Origin: Neocallimastix lanati (nom. inval.)
Lineage: Eukaryota > Neocallimastigomycota > Neocallimastigomycetes > Neocallimastigales > Neocallimastigaceae
NCBI GenBank assembly: GCA_016946835.1
Contig: JACVTC010000233.1
Coordinates: 1 to 55,000 of the forward strand
Direction of reading: 5' to 3'
Length of the DNA: 55,000 nt
Positions 1 to 12,260 of this stretch are shown here, one piece after another (within the stretch, counting starts at the first letter, position 1; each line of letters starts with the position of its first letter). The translations under genes and the position numbers were made by a program. The notes beneath the pieces are model-generated. The model ran no database searches, was not told where the DNA came from, and saw only the letters and a program-made list of their open reading frames with translations.

Positions 1-2307
1 AAATTAATATTGGTTAATTCATTTTTTACATTAAAATAATATTCGCAATATAAGTTTTTAAAACCAAATTTATTGGCATAATATGAATATAGAGCATATA
101 TTATGCATAGTGCTTTTGATTGCTCAATGCCATTTAACCAATATGTTGTAAGATGTAAAGATAACCATAAAAATGGAACTGCATAGGAAAAGCAACCTAA
201 AGTAATTGATTCAATAACAATGTTTAAACATGCTGCAACTAAATAAATTGCATTATTAAGTGTTCTCATGCATAAAATTTCCGGTTGGTCGTCATATGAA
301 ATTATATATTCAGTAATAATAGAAGGCCATGAAAACATTAGCCATTCCTTTTCACTTGAAGGAAAGAAACCACATTTTTCAGAAAATGAAGAAAATAATT
401 CTTTTCTTTTTCTTTATTTTTTTCTTTTACTAGCTCATCGTCTTCATTTTTTGTATCTGAATCTTTTTTTTCTTTTTTCTTTTTCTTTCTTTTTTGGTTC
501 TGGCTCATGATCAACAAATGCTTTTTTAATAAATTCATTGTATGTTTTTTTAGCAACATGATTTACATAGTAACCACAGCAGCGAATCATGTTTATTACA
601 TCTTTTTTTGAATTATGAATTAAAATCTTAATACAATATAATTTAATTATTAACTCCAATTGCTCTACGGTACACGAAGTAATAGAATCTTCATTTAATT
701 TGATTTCACTTTCTTTATTTTCAAAAATATTTCCTAGTAATGATGATGCCATCGTTAATACACTATTTATCTCAGCATCATCATATTCATTTTTATACAT
801 CCAATCAGCAAGTCTTATCATTTTTTCAGCTTTTTTATTGGATCTCCTGAAAGTCTTATACTATTTTGTATAGCAATATAACCTTTTTTGTTACCTAAAA
901 ATTCCATTGAACTTAATAAGTTCCATAGTTCTGCTTGTTTATCATCTTCAAGTTCATGAAAAGCTCCAGAAATTAATCCATTTTCATTGTTATAGTAATA
1001 TTTTACCCTTAATTCCAAAATGTCTCTATGAAATTGAGCAGGAAAGCTTCGAATGCTTTTTCGATTAATATTAGATGTTTCTTTGGAGTTATTAAATAAT
1101 GAAATATTATATAAAGTTTCTATTATTTTTATAAATATTGGAACTAAATCGCTTGAAAATGAATAAAAACATTTTTTGATTCTATTTTATTACTATTTAT
1201 GTAATTTACTTCTTCAACAATTTTCTATATATTTTGAAGAATAATATAAGATTCTTTGAAATTAATTATTTCAAGTATATTATTCCATATTCTAAAAAAT
1301 ATCTCTTTATATAAGGGAGAATTTAAATTTGAAAGGTATCTTAAGTTAATTAATGCAGAATACAATATTTTAATGCTTTCATATGCATATCATTAACTTT
1401 TTCATAAAAATTTTTGTTTTCAATCATTATATGAATAAGATCATTAAATTTTAGTAAAGCTTTAATAATCCAAAATCTTTGATAATTGTCTGAGAAATTA
1501 TTTTCAATTATTATTCTTCATTATAAATACATGAATAATTATCAAACAATTATTAATACATAAAAATGCAACATTAAAGTTATTAACATTAATAGCTGAT
1601 TGAACAATTAATAACCACAATTCAACAGATGTTGCACAATTCTTAATATCTATAGTTTTAGTGATATTTATAAGTTTATATAATAATGCATTTGTTTTCT
1701 CTTTACTAAGATTAGATTTATGAACATTTTCGATTCGAAGTGTCTCAATTAATGAACAAATAATTGTATCTGTATTGCTTTCATTTACTATAATTGTTTG
1801 ACCCTCAATACTTTGAATTTTTCCCCATAATTCATAAAAAGACATTTTTATTTTTAAGCCACATTCAGAATTAGAGTTATTGAAATCAACTGCTTTGAAA
1901 ATTTCATTTGCTATATGAATACACTCTTGCATTTCTGATAATGGTTTTCCTTTTAAATTTTTAATTATTGATTCATTACTTCGTATTTTTTTTTTAATAT
2001 TTAAATTTTCTTCATTGAAATTTTCAACCAATATTTCTTCTATTCTTTCATAAACGGCCTGGTATGTTAGTAGTGATAAATTATAAAAAAGTTCACAATT
2101 CTTTTTCATAATTAGAAAAATATTTATATGCTCTGTATATATAACTAACCCATTTTTCGAAATTATATCTTTTAGGGAATTCATTATCCACTGAAGTCTC
2201 ATTTAATAAATATCGAATAAACCATATAGTTGCATTATAAAGATACCTTATATATAAAAATATATGTTTATATTAGTATAAATGCACGTATTATTGTATA
2301 AATATAT

Positions 2308-2338
<31 letters not shown>

Positions 2339-5300
2339 TTTAGAGACTATTAAATAAAATAAATCACAAATAATTTAATTTGTATATATATTTTAATATT
2401 ATATAGTATATACTGTTTATACAAATATATTTATATATTTATTTATAAGTATATATATACCATGAAGTATTTGTTGATATTCCGATTTCCATAATTATAT
2501 ATACATCATTAATAAATTGTAAATTTTCTAAAGTTAAAAACCGGTTGCAGATGAAAACACATCATTTTCATTAAAAAGTACTCTTTTCAGGTAATTATTA
2601 TCATTAAATGTTGGAATAAGTTTTCCATAAAGTTTTCGAATTTCTCGAATTTCATTACTATACAATTCTTCTTCTACTTCCTGTTTTTTTGAAATTCTTT
2701 TACCTCTGAGACTAGATTTAGGATCTACATCTTTTTCTTTGTTATTTTTAAAATTTTGATTTTCTTCATCTTCAATATCATTAAATTCTATATCTTCATT
2801 TTCATTAGCCATTTTGTCGATTTCAGATTTGATTAAATATTGATTAATTAATAAATATATAATAGTATTACTATTTACTTTTTTTTCTTCTTGTTTAATG
2901 TTTACAATATTATTATTTTTTGATACCATATCTTGTTTTATATTAAATAAAGCTTCTAATCTTTTAATCAAAGCATCGGCACGTATTATTTTAAAATAAA
3001 TATCATGATCAGGAAAATTTGAAAAATCATGACAAATTATGTAAGATGCAATTTCATACACTAATTCCCAATATTTGATATTGTACGTTATATTTAACAG
3101 TAATTTTAATACTTCAATAAAGAATTTTAACTGACTTATATTATTACTATCATCTAATTCATAGTTAATTGAAAATTTACTATCCATTAATGGTATAATT
3201 GAAGTAAATGGATGATTTTCATGTTTAGGAATTAATATTTTTAATATTTTGTAAATAGAAGATTTCAAACCATCAATATTTTTACTTTTTAAGTCTAATT
3301 GATTAATCATTGCAAGAGCCTCTTCTATTTTTGAAAAAGTCGTATTTTCCATACTAGATGCTTTCATTTTTAATTCGATATTCTTATATTCAAAAGATTC
3401 TTCAAGTTTCTTTTTATCAAAACAATATTTATAGGCATATTTAATATATAATTTTGCATCTGAAATATTGATATTTCATCATTATATTTAGCAAGTTCCT
3501 TACATATAATCGAATAAAGGGAATATAATGGACTACTTATTTGTGTTAATACTTCGTAACATCTCTTAAGATATGGATAGTAATATTGCTTAAACTGTGG
3601 TTGCAATAAAGGTATACCGTATTCCCAAACTTTAATAATATATTCTTGAACAATATTTGGTGCATTTCTAATTTTGAATAAAAATTAATCATTTTAATAA
3701 GTTTATTAAGAAAATCAAATCTTAAACGGATAGCTCTTTCTGATAAAATATCTTCAATTTGATTAATATTTACATTAAAAATAAATTCTGCCAGAAGAAG
3801 CTGATACTTCGCATATTGATTATATGAAAGTTGTTTTAACTTTGAAATATTCGGATGATTTTTCTGATAATTTAAAATTTTTAACTTTTAATGCTAATTG
3901 ACAAAATTCAATTAATAAAAGTGGCTCATTCCATTTAGTATATACAACTTGAGAACTATTATTAGTAACTACACTGATTCCACTTTTACTTGTATCATAC
4001 GTTTCACTATCATCAAGGCTATCTTTACTTTCATTCAAATTAAAAAGATTGTTGTTACTAGATAAAAGAATATTAATTTGTTTCTCAATATCTAGTAATT
4101 TATCATTTGAAACATTATTTGAAAACTTTAAACTTTGAATATTTGTATATATGGCTTTTATCTTTGATATTTTATCAGGATTACTGGATTTTATTAAAAT
4201 ATTTAATAAGTCAGGCTTTTCTTTTTTCAATATATATATAAAATTTATAAAGTTCTAAATATTTTTGCTGCTCAAATTTTAATGATAAATTAATGGCTTT
4301 TTCAATATGTTTTATTGAATCATCAATAAAATTTATTGAACTCTGACATGAATTTTGTAACATTGATATAATTGTTACATTTAATTCGGGATATAATATT
4401 ATAATATTATAAAAATAGATTTCTCAATAATCTTCGCATCTAAATTTTGAATCTGATTCGATGTTTGGAAATTTTTAATGAATTTTTTCCATTATTAAGA
4501 AAGCTAGTAGTTTTTTGAATTTTTGTATGATTAGTGTTACTATTATAGGTATCTACTTGAAAGTTATTGAAATTATTATGATTTTTTATATTATTTGTGT
4601 GATTATTATTGATTGTGCTATTACTGTTACTTTTATTATTATTATTGTTATTATTTATAGAAGGAATTGCTCTAATATATTTTATATCCTTTTTTATAGT
4701 TGATGCTATATATAAAATTTTTGATAACTTAAAATGAAGAAAAATCTTCCATTCATAGTCACTCATATCTACTCTTTCAAGATAATTACATATAATTTTA
4801 ATATAGTAAACAAATAATTTTGAAAAGTCATAATGTAACGTAAACCAAGGTTCAACAATATTCCACATGGCTTTACTACATTTATATAATATATCAACCC
4901 ATTTATTATTAAAAGCTATACCAGCTGCTTTAATGATATTATCTAATGCAAATGATATATCTTTTAGTTTCATTGCATCATTAAATTCAGGTATTGGGTT
5001 ATCATTTTTATCGAAACTGGTTTTAGTTAAATATAGAGCTTATTTATATATATATGAATTTTTATATATATATTTATATATATACAATACATAATTAAAT
5101 TTATTATATTAAATTTTTAAAAAAAATTTCTAAAAATTCTCAAAAAAAAAAAGAAAAATTTATTTACCTGAGTATATTAAACCTTCACAAAAATGTATGT
5201 TTTCTTTATTATCATTTATGAATACAAATTGCTTTAAACTATATGAAGAAATTAGTTTAAATTTTATTAAAAAAAATAATTAATATATTTATCTAAAATT

Positions 5301-5525
5301 AAAATAAAGTTACCTTTTTTTTAAATATTTCCATTTCTTTGTATATAAACAATGCTTACACAGATTAATTAATATTTTTTCAATATTCTCATTATTTTTT
5401 TGGTCTTTTGAGTTGAAATTAAAAACTACTGATGTACACCATTCTAATTGATTATTACTGACTTTACCAAGAGGTTGATTTAATATATTGACTAAGTCAA
5501 TATAATTATCTTCAGTGGCTAGCAT
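1..5525 (-). pseudogene. CFAP46: CFAP46-like central-apparatus protein, decayed, runs off left edge
   Basis: CFAP46 is a large TPR-like protein of the C1d projection of the ciliary central pair. The order and spacing of conserved segments fit this family from memory: the N-terminal block (ATG at 5525), a WNIVEPWF block near 4850, LLQPQFKQYYYPYLKR near 3590, MIRLADWMYK at 821, and EKEWLMFSWPSI near 345. A small exon is visible at about 5172-5258 (acceptor ATATAG, donor CAG-GTAAAT), and 2203-2533 is probably an AT-rich intron. The reading frame changes at roughly 4235, 3830, 3690, 3470, 1340, 1165, 835, 500 and 410, mostly inside or beside A/T runs, and an in-frame TAG lies at 1225-1227. The intact genes elsewhere in the window show no such breaks, so decay is favoured, although local consensus error in homopolymers cannot be excluded. 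The 3' part lies outside the window. Confidence 0.75.
2203..2533 (-). other. Probable intron of the CFAP46-like gene
   Basis: This stretch is almost pure A/T with (TA)n runs and separates two coding blocks of the CFAP46-like gene. I could not fix its splice sites with confidence. Confidence 0.4.
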
Positions 5526-6333
<808 letters not shown>

Positions 6334-6608
6334 ATAATTATTATTATTATTATTATTATTATTATTGACCGACTATCGGTAGAAATACTCGAATGTTAAT
6401 GAGAAATTATAAATTTTAATATATTATATATTTATTTATATTAGAAGAACTCAGTACATTAATTTATTAATGTAAAGTTATATTTATAATGAATAGAAAT
6501 AAATTTATAATGTAATTACATAGTGATATAAACCAAATACGTGTAGTAACATATTTGTATATTTTATAATAATTATTAAATATTAAATTTATATTTTTTG
6601 ATAATAAT

Positions 6609-6722
6609 TATATTAATTTTATATGAATTAAAGTATTATAATTATTATAATTATAATAATACATATTGAAATAAAATAAATTATAATAATTATAATACTT
6701 TAATTCATATAAAATTAATATA
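6609..6722. repeat. Perfect 44-bp inverted repeat with 26-nt loop
   Basis: Bases 6609-6652 are the exact reverse complement of 6679-6722, with 6653-6678 as loop. It lies inside the putative left LTR of the degenerate element, and could be a small foldback or MITE insertion or a transcribed hairpin. Confidence 0.9.
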
Positions 6723-7837
6723 GTTCTATATATTATAATATATAATTAACATAATACCTATTTTTTATAAATAGATTAGATTATCTATATTAGAAATAGA
6801 AGACTCTCTTGTAAATTTTAAGAATTAGAAATATTATTTTAATTATACGAATATTATAATTTTATTAATAAAATTTACTAAACAACCATTATTTTAAAAA
6901 CCCACTGCTTAAAAATTATTGCACATAAAAGTCCCGCATATCAAAAATTGGTGGAGATATCGGAGATGTGCTGTGTAAAAAGTAATTTATAAGTAGTGGT
7001 GTTTAGTAATTTTATTAATTAATAATAAATCCGTATATATTTACATAAATTCTCTTCAGTAAGGATTAATTAAAATATACTGTTTAGGATATAAATTTTT
7101 AATTTTTTTTATTGGTTATTTATAGTTATATTATCTTTGGTGAAGAGAAAGTTATACAATATATGTTATTTCATTCATTTTAGTATAGTTTAAATAAATT
7201 GTTTTAAAATAAATAAATATCGGAAATCTAATATATATATATATGTTAAAAGTAAAGTAGTTTAAGTAGTATAATAATAATTAGAGATAGTGAAATAGTA
7301 AAAATATTGTTATTTTAATTAGCATTTTAGTGAATAATTTAAATAAAATATATAATAGGAATATTATTTTAATTAAAATAAGAGTAGGAAGATATAAAAA
7401 GTGTAGTTTAAAAGTGTTAAAATTTAGGAATAAAATTACAATAGATATAAGTATAATAAGATAAAAATATTGTTTACTTTAATAGTATTATATTTAATAA
7501 TATTAATTAGTAGTACATTTTAAAAATAGATATAAATAAAATGGATATAAATCAATTTAAGCTAACAGAAAAAATACAATTGTTAAGATTGTTAATTCAA
7601 AAAGGTAGATTTGAAACTGGAGTTAGCGATGACGTGGATGAATTAGATGAGTTTGTAGATGGTTAATCAATGGGAATATTAGCTCTTGCTGATAATAAGG
7701 AAGCTAGGTGTATTTTAAAAGGATGCGGTGAAAATAATTTAGTAAATCGTAGATTTCTGGAAAATATATTCTTAATCGTTACATCGATGACACAAGTATT
7801 ACTGGAATAACTAAACTTACAATTTTAAATTTAACTA

Positions 7838-8047
7838 TTGGTTGTATTCAAAAAAAATGTAATATTCAGAGTAGTTGAGAAAGAAAATCAATTTTATGAT
7901 ATTAGCTTGAATTTTAAAACACAAAGAGAATTAGGAATTATTATTAACCCAAGTGACAATTTAATTCGATTGAAACAAGGAACTTTTGAATTTAGAGTGG
8001 TAGCTGAATTTGAAAAATTATCTATTTTAAATAAAAGAATCAAATGA
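7838..8047 (+). pseudogene. Remnant of retrotransposon protease region
   Basis: The 69-codon frame contains FRVVEKENQFYDISLNFKTQ, matching the segment FRIIEKEDSFYDMLINFKTQ just after the protease active site in the intact pol genes here. The catalytic Asp segment and everything downstream are missing, so this is a broken fragment. Confidence 0.55.
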
Positions 8048-8283
8048 AGAAAATAATAATAATAATAATAATAATAATAATTGTCAACCGACTTTCTCCG
8101 GTAGTAACTCGAGAGATAATAAAGTTTAATATAATTTATTTATTTGTTTATTTATTTATTTATTTTATATTTTTTATATTTTTTAAAAGAGTCATCATTA
8201 CATAAATTTATTTCATAGATTATTTTATACATGAATATATAAATCTATACTAATGTTATATATTTCCTATTCTATTAACATTC

Positions 8284-8870
8284 CCCCCTCAAACTAATTT
8301 TTCTTATGAAAAATTTTGTTTGTGTAACGGAGGTGCTTCTATTGTAACGGCGGAACGTGGAATAGAAACACAGAAAGGAGAAAACTCAATAGGTTTACAC
8401 TATCTGTATAAATAATTCGTTTTATTAAAAAAATATTTTTTTATTAATTATAAAATTTAAAATAATTATTAATATTAATCAACAAGGTAATATTTCGAAT
8501 TACTTATACGTTAATTATTATTAATAAAAGCACGAAGAAAAATATTTTCATTCGTGAAGTTCGCACTATTTATACTTTTAACGGAAAAAACAGTTTTAAC
8601 ATGTAAAAATAATTTTAAAGAAATATTTAGAAATATGTTTGTAATAATTAATAATGTAAAGTTTCTAGAATATAGATTTTAATTGATGAAAATGAATCTT
8701 ATCAAAAAAGAAATAAAATAATTTATATAATAAGAATTTCTAAATTCATTTCGGTTGAATTACGAACCGAAAGAATCTTTAACTTTCTATAATTTATACA
8801 GAAAGAATATTCAAGAAGATATTATTAATAATTAATAAATAATTAATAAAATAATTATTTATGCAAAATG
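8284..8870. other. Gene-free flank with a polypurine-tract-like motif
   Basis: CCCCCCTC at 8285-8292 reads GAGGGGGG on the minus strand. It is immediately followed, on that strand, by TGTTAATAG, the outward end of the 8084-8283 LTR-like block. That layout would suit the polypurine tract of a minus-strand element, an alternative reading of the block. No coding remnant was recognised. Confidence 0.3.
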
Positions 8871-8941
8871 GGTTGAGGTGTGAGTCGAACCCATGAAGTA
8901 TTGGTCATGGTCAATGTAACTAACCATTGAACCAAGGTTCT
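8869..8941 (-). tRNA. tRNA-like Pol III unit (degenerate tRNA)
   Basis: Read on the minus strand, TGGTTCAATGG (8934-8924) fits the A-box consensus. GGTTCGACTCA (8891-8881) fits the B box at 10 of 11 positions. A TTTT terminator (8868-8865) follows within a few bases of the expected 3' end. The T-loop TTCGACT is normal, but the acceptor arms do not pair and the T and anticodon stems are poor. An ATG could sit in the anticodon loop, but the usual T33 is absent. It may be a tRNA pseudogene or a diverged tRNA-derived transcript. The Ty3-type elements inserted about 13 bp upstream of it. Confidence 0.4.
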
Positions 8942-8953
8942 AATTTTACTAAT

Positions 8954-8957
8954 ACTG
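8954..8957. repeat. Target-site duplication ACTG, left copy
   Basis: ACTG abuts the first base (TG at 8958) of element 1. The same four bases recur at 17128-17131 between the two elements and at 25169-25172 after element 2. Confidence 0.85.
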
Positions 8958-9453
8958 TGATAAGAATGTACTAAATAATGCATTCTTAATTAAATCTACG
9001 ATTTATTTCTAATACATTATGTGTACATTATTATTTTTGTACTTTAATAAATTTTTAAATCCAAAGATCAAAAATTAAATCAAAAATTATATTAAACTTT
9101 ATATTTTTATATTAAATCTTATATTAATAGTAATATTTTTATATATTTAAAACTTATATTAGCAATATTAATAATAAATCTTATTTTTTTTATATTAATA
9201 ATGAAAATTTATATTAATAATATTTTTATATATTGATAATTAAAAATTTATATATTATATTTTAACTTTTTATTATAAAATTTTATATCGAAATGTTTTA
9301 TTTTATATTGAAAAATATTTTATTTTATTAAAAACCTTTATATTAGAATAGTATTTTTATTTTTATTTGAATATTTTAACAGATTGTAATAAAAATTATA
9401 GCCAATTAAATAAATTCTTATTAGTAATATTTTAGATATTTTTAAATAAATAA

Positions 9454-9505
<52 letters not shown>

Positions 9506-9813
9506 TTTTATTAATATTATAAATGTATTTTATTTATATTGTTATAATTAAATTTTATATAATTAATTATAAAAATCAATTTAAATTTAATAGTTTTTAA
9601 AAAAAAAAAATAAATAAAATGTAATTTAGTGGCAAGAACAACTTTTATGCCTTGAAAAAAAGTATAAATAGTTGTAAATTTTGCTACTAATTTTTAAATA
9701 TCATCAATAAAATCAAATAAATAAAATAAATAAATAAAATAAATAAATAAAATAAATAAATAAAATTTGTGTTTCCTTACTTTATTTTTATTTAATTCTC
9801 TAAAACCTTAACA
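8958..9813 (+). repeat. 5' LTR of element 1
   Basis: TG...CA-bounded, about 856 bp. It contains a poly(A) run (9459-9503), a GGCAAG...CTTG pairable segment, and TATAAATA at 9663-9670. It shares private variants with the LTR at 16255-17127 and differs from the element 2 LTRs, for example TCCAAAGATCAA against TTCAAAGATTAA. Confidence 0.92.
9663..9670 (+). promoter_or_regulatory. TATA box of element 1 5' LTR
   Basis: TATAAATA lies about 150 bp before the LTR end, in the position expected for the LTR promoter. The same motif sits at the matching place in the other LTRs (16962, 17831, 25011). Confidence 0.55.
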
Positions 9814-9819
9814 TTTATA

Positions 9820-9836
9820 TGGTGGAGATATCGGGG
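9820..9836 (+). other. Primer-binding site, element 1
   Basis: TGGTGGAGATATCGGGG lies six bases after the LTR end. The leading TGG fits annealing to the CCA end of a tRNA, whose 3' end would read CCCCGATATCTCCACCA. I could not identify the tRNA species. Confidence 0.75.
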
Positions 9837-9901
9837 AATTAAATAGAAATAATAGTAAATAACATAGATTTTTTTTTAATTTTTTTTTATTTTATATTGA
9901 T

Positions 9902-9947
9902 AAACAAGTAAGTCGTTAATCCTTTGATTAACCTATGGCGCTTGTTT
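9902..9947 (+). other. PBS-proximal stem-loop in element 1 leader
   Basis: AAACAAG (9902-9908) pairs with CTTGTTT (9941-9947). Inside it, GTTAATC (9915-9921) pairs with GATTAAC (9926-9932) around a CTTT loop. The same structure is at 18079-18124 in element 2. Its place just after the PBS suggests a role in priming, dimerisation or packaging (inference). Confidence 0.6.
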
Positions 9948-10836
9948 GATATATATATATAAAAAAAATTTTTTTTAAATAAGTAAAATTAAGATTCTAA
10001 AAAAACAAATTTTGTAAAATTATAACAAGGAGCGGATAGAGCTCATACACAGTGTATTCTCAGATAGCAACAAATTAACTCTATTCATAGTAGGTTATTG
10101 AATAGTAGTTAATTTGGAGATTAATTGGAAAGTAGACGAAGGTATTTGGTTACCGACCCGGTAATAATAGTTCAGCCTTCAACGTTTCAACACACGAAGG
10201 TGCGGGTACTTTCCAAGCACTGGCGAATAAGGAGCTTACGTCACCGAAGGCGTAAGATTGTTTTTTTTATATATATTTTTTTTTACTTTTCTTTGTGCTA
10301 GTTATAAGGCACTTTATTATATAAAGTATCAGACTTTGGCTAACTTCGCCATTTAAATTTTTTTTATTTTTTTTTATTACTGATACTTTATTTGTTTAAT
10401 AATTCCTGTAATAGAATCTTAATTTACTTTGAAAATATTGTGTTTTTAGTTAATTTTTATTAGTTAATAAAAATATTATTGAATACTTTTAAAATTTTTT
10501 TTTATTCCGTACATAGATTATCGGATTAAGTTTATCCTACATAGTAATTGGGCTAGTGGGCTCTGAACTGCTATATTTTATATTGAATATAGTAATCGTG
10601 GCACACGCGTGGCATGACACCATTAGGTAAGCTGCACGTCAGACAGTGTGTACTATCAGATTGTACGACAATAAAGATTATTTTTTTTTTGTATTTAATA
10701 ATTATAATTAATTAATAATTTTATTAGCTATAACAATACAATATTTATCGTTTAAAAAGAAAATTTTGAAAGGTGAAAATAATAAATAAAACTTTGCTTC
10801 TAAATTTATTACTACAAATATACTAAATTAAAAAAA

Positions 10837-11159
10837 TTCAAGTGGTCGATAAAGATTTCGAGCTTGAAAAATATTCTATTAAGTTGTCGATAAAGATTTC
10901 GAACTTAAAATTATTCTATTAAGTTGTCGATAAAGATTTCGAACTTAAAAATTATTCTATTGAGTTGTCGATAAAGATTTCGAACTTAAAATTATTCTAT
11001 TAAGTTGTCGATAAAGATTTCGAACTTAAAAATTATTCTATTGAGTTGTCGATAAAGATTTCGAACTTAAAAATTATTCTTAATAAAGTAGTCGAAAAGA
11101 ACCTCGTGCTTTATAATTTCTACTAAGTTGTCGATAAAGATTTCGAGCTTATATCTACT
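10837..11159 (+). repeat. Tandem stem-loop array in element 1 leader (6 units plus 2 variants)
   Basis: The unit is about 40 bp with core GTCGATAAAGATTTCG. The bases before the core pair with those after it: RAGTT with AACTT, TCAAG with CTTGA, ATAAAG with CTTTAT. The arms differ between units yet stay complementary. Element 2 has the same array with fewer units. Confidence 0.85.
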
Positions 11160-11325
11160 AAAGAAAGCAAATAAAATTATTATTTTCAAAAGTTACTAAA
11201 ATATATTGTTTTAAAAATTGATTCGATATTAAATTACCTATTAAATTATATTTTTAAAGTTGTATTTCCAAATTTATTCTTATTTAATCACCTCATTAAT
11301 ATACAACAAGAAATATTTAAACAAA

Positions 11326-12239
11326 ATGTCCAAGGAAACAACTTTGAGCTTTAAAGAATTGAAAAAAGAATTAAGAGATATTGTGAAACTTAGCAAGGAC
11401 AATTTAGATATTAAGTCCTGGGCTACTGAATTAAAACTTTGGATCAAGATACAAGGTATTACAGATCCAGAAACAATATTTAATGCTTGTTTACTTACCA
11501 GCTCTGGTGAAGTACAACGCGTTATTGAAGATTTGGGAGAAGATAGTGATGATGAAAGTGATGATTCATCAGATGAAGAAGAAGATGATGATGAAGAAGA
11601 AAATGTTGATGATGATATTAAATTTCCTTCTCTTGGAAAAATTATTTCAAGTCTTGAAAATTTTTACGGTATTAAAGAAGACCAAAATTTACTTCTTAAA
11701 GAACTTCGTGCAATGCGAATTAAAAGAAACGAAAAGATTAAAGACTTTAATGTAAGATATAGAACTTTGTACACTAAACTTGATAAAAAGAGAAGAAAGC
11801 GCATTGGTGTACTAGATTATATTGACTTCTATTCAAAATAATTATGAAGCCTGGAAGAAATTATCCCTTAAAGATGATATAAGTATGGAGAAAGCTTTCA
11901 AAATTGCCGAGAAAGTAGATAGACTTTCTGTAAGGAACAATAATATTAATACCTATAATGTTAATAATTCCCAGCATAATCAAAATAATCAAAACAGGTA
12001 CTACTTCAAGACTTTATCCTAAAAGAAGAAACGAAACTTTCCAAACAAGTCAAACAAATAATAAACTGAAACCTCAAGATATTATAGAAGAATCAACCCA
12101 GAAAATGAGAAATTTATCTGTTAAAACTTGCTTCTTCTGTAAGGAAGAAGGTCATTACTCATACTATTGCCCTCAATTAAATAAGATTATGGAAAAAAAT
12201 AAAAAAGAAATATATTCCAAAAAGTCTTTAAACTTCTAA
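11326..12239 (+). pseudogene. gag: gag of element 1, two frameshifts
   Basis: It encodes a Gag with an acidic Asp/Glu/Ser segment around residues 85-110 and a C-terminal CX2CX4HX4C zinc knuckle (CFFCKEEGHYSYYC). Compared with the intact copy at 19381, an extra base near 11826 (ATTGACTTC for ATTGATTC) brings a stop at 11839-11841. A second extra base near 11998 (ACAGGTAC for ACAGTAC) shifts the frame again. The zinc-knuckle part is therefore in a third frame. The start ATG follows an AAACAAA context shared by both elements. Confidence 0.85.
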
Positions 12240-12260
12240 ATGGGAGCAGAAGCACTCCCA
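12227..12260 (+). promoter_or_regulatory. -1 ribosomal frameshift signal, element 1
   Basis: The heptamer T TTA AAC (12227-12233) is set in the gag frame just before the gag stop. A hairpin TGGGAG (12241-12246) / CTCCCA (12255-12260) follows. It is identical in element 2, where both frames are intact. Confidence 0.75.

Larger units (their letters stand above)
6366..8283 (+). mobile_element. Degenerate, internally deleted Ty3/gypsy-like LTR retrotransposon
   Basis: A primer-binding site TGGTGGAGATATCGG at 6949 matches the one in the two full-length elements of this window. It follows a stretch beginning TGACCGACTATCGG at 6366 and ending ...CCCGCA at 6938, which I take as the 5' LTR. A short gag-like start (ATG 7541, 42 codons, MDINQFKLTEKIQLL) and a protease-region remnant (VEKENQFYDISLNFKTQ, from 7838) follow. 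The second stretch resembles VEKEDSFYDMLINFKTQ-type sequence in the intact pol. A possible 3' LTR runs from TGTCAACCGACTTTC (8084) to TTAACA (8283). It shares with the left LTR only the first 35 bases or so, so the LTR pairing is uncertain. Reverse transcriptase and integrase are missing. Confidence 0.5.

Noticed and set aside
10837-11159. Possible CRISPR-like repeat array
   Set aside because: The repeats are contiguous without unique spacers, and they lie in a eukaryotic retrotransposon leader.
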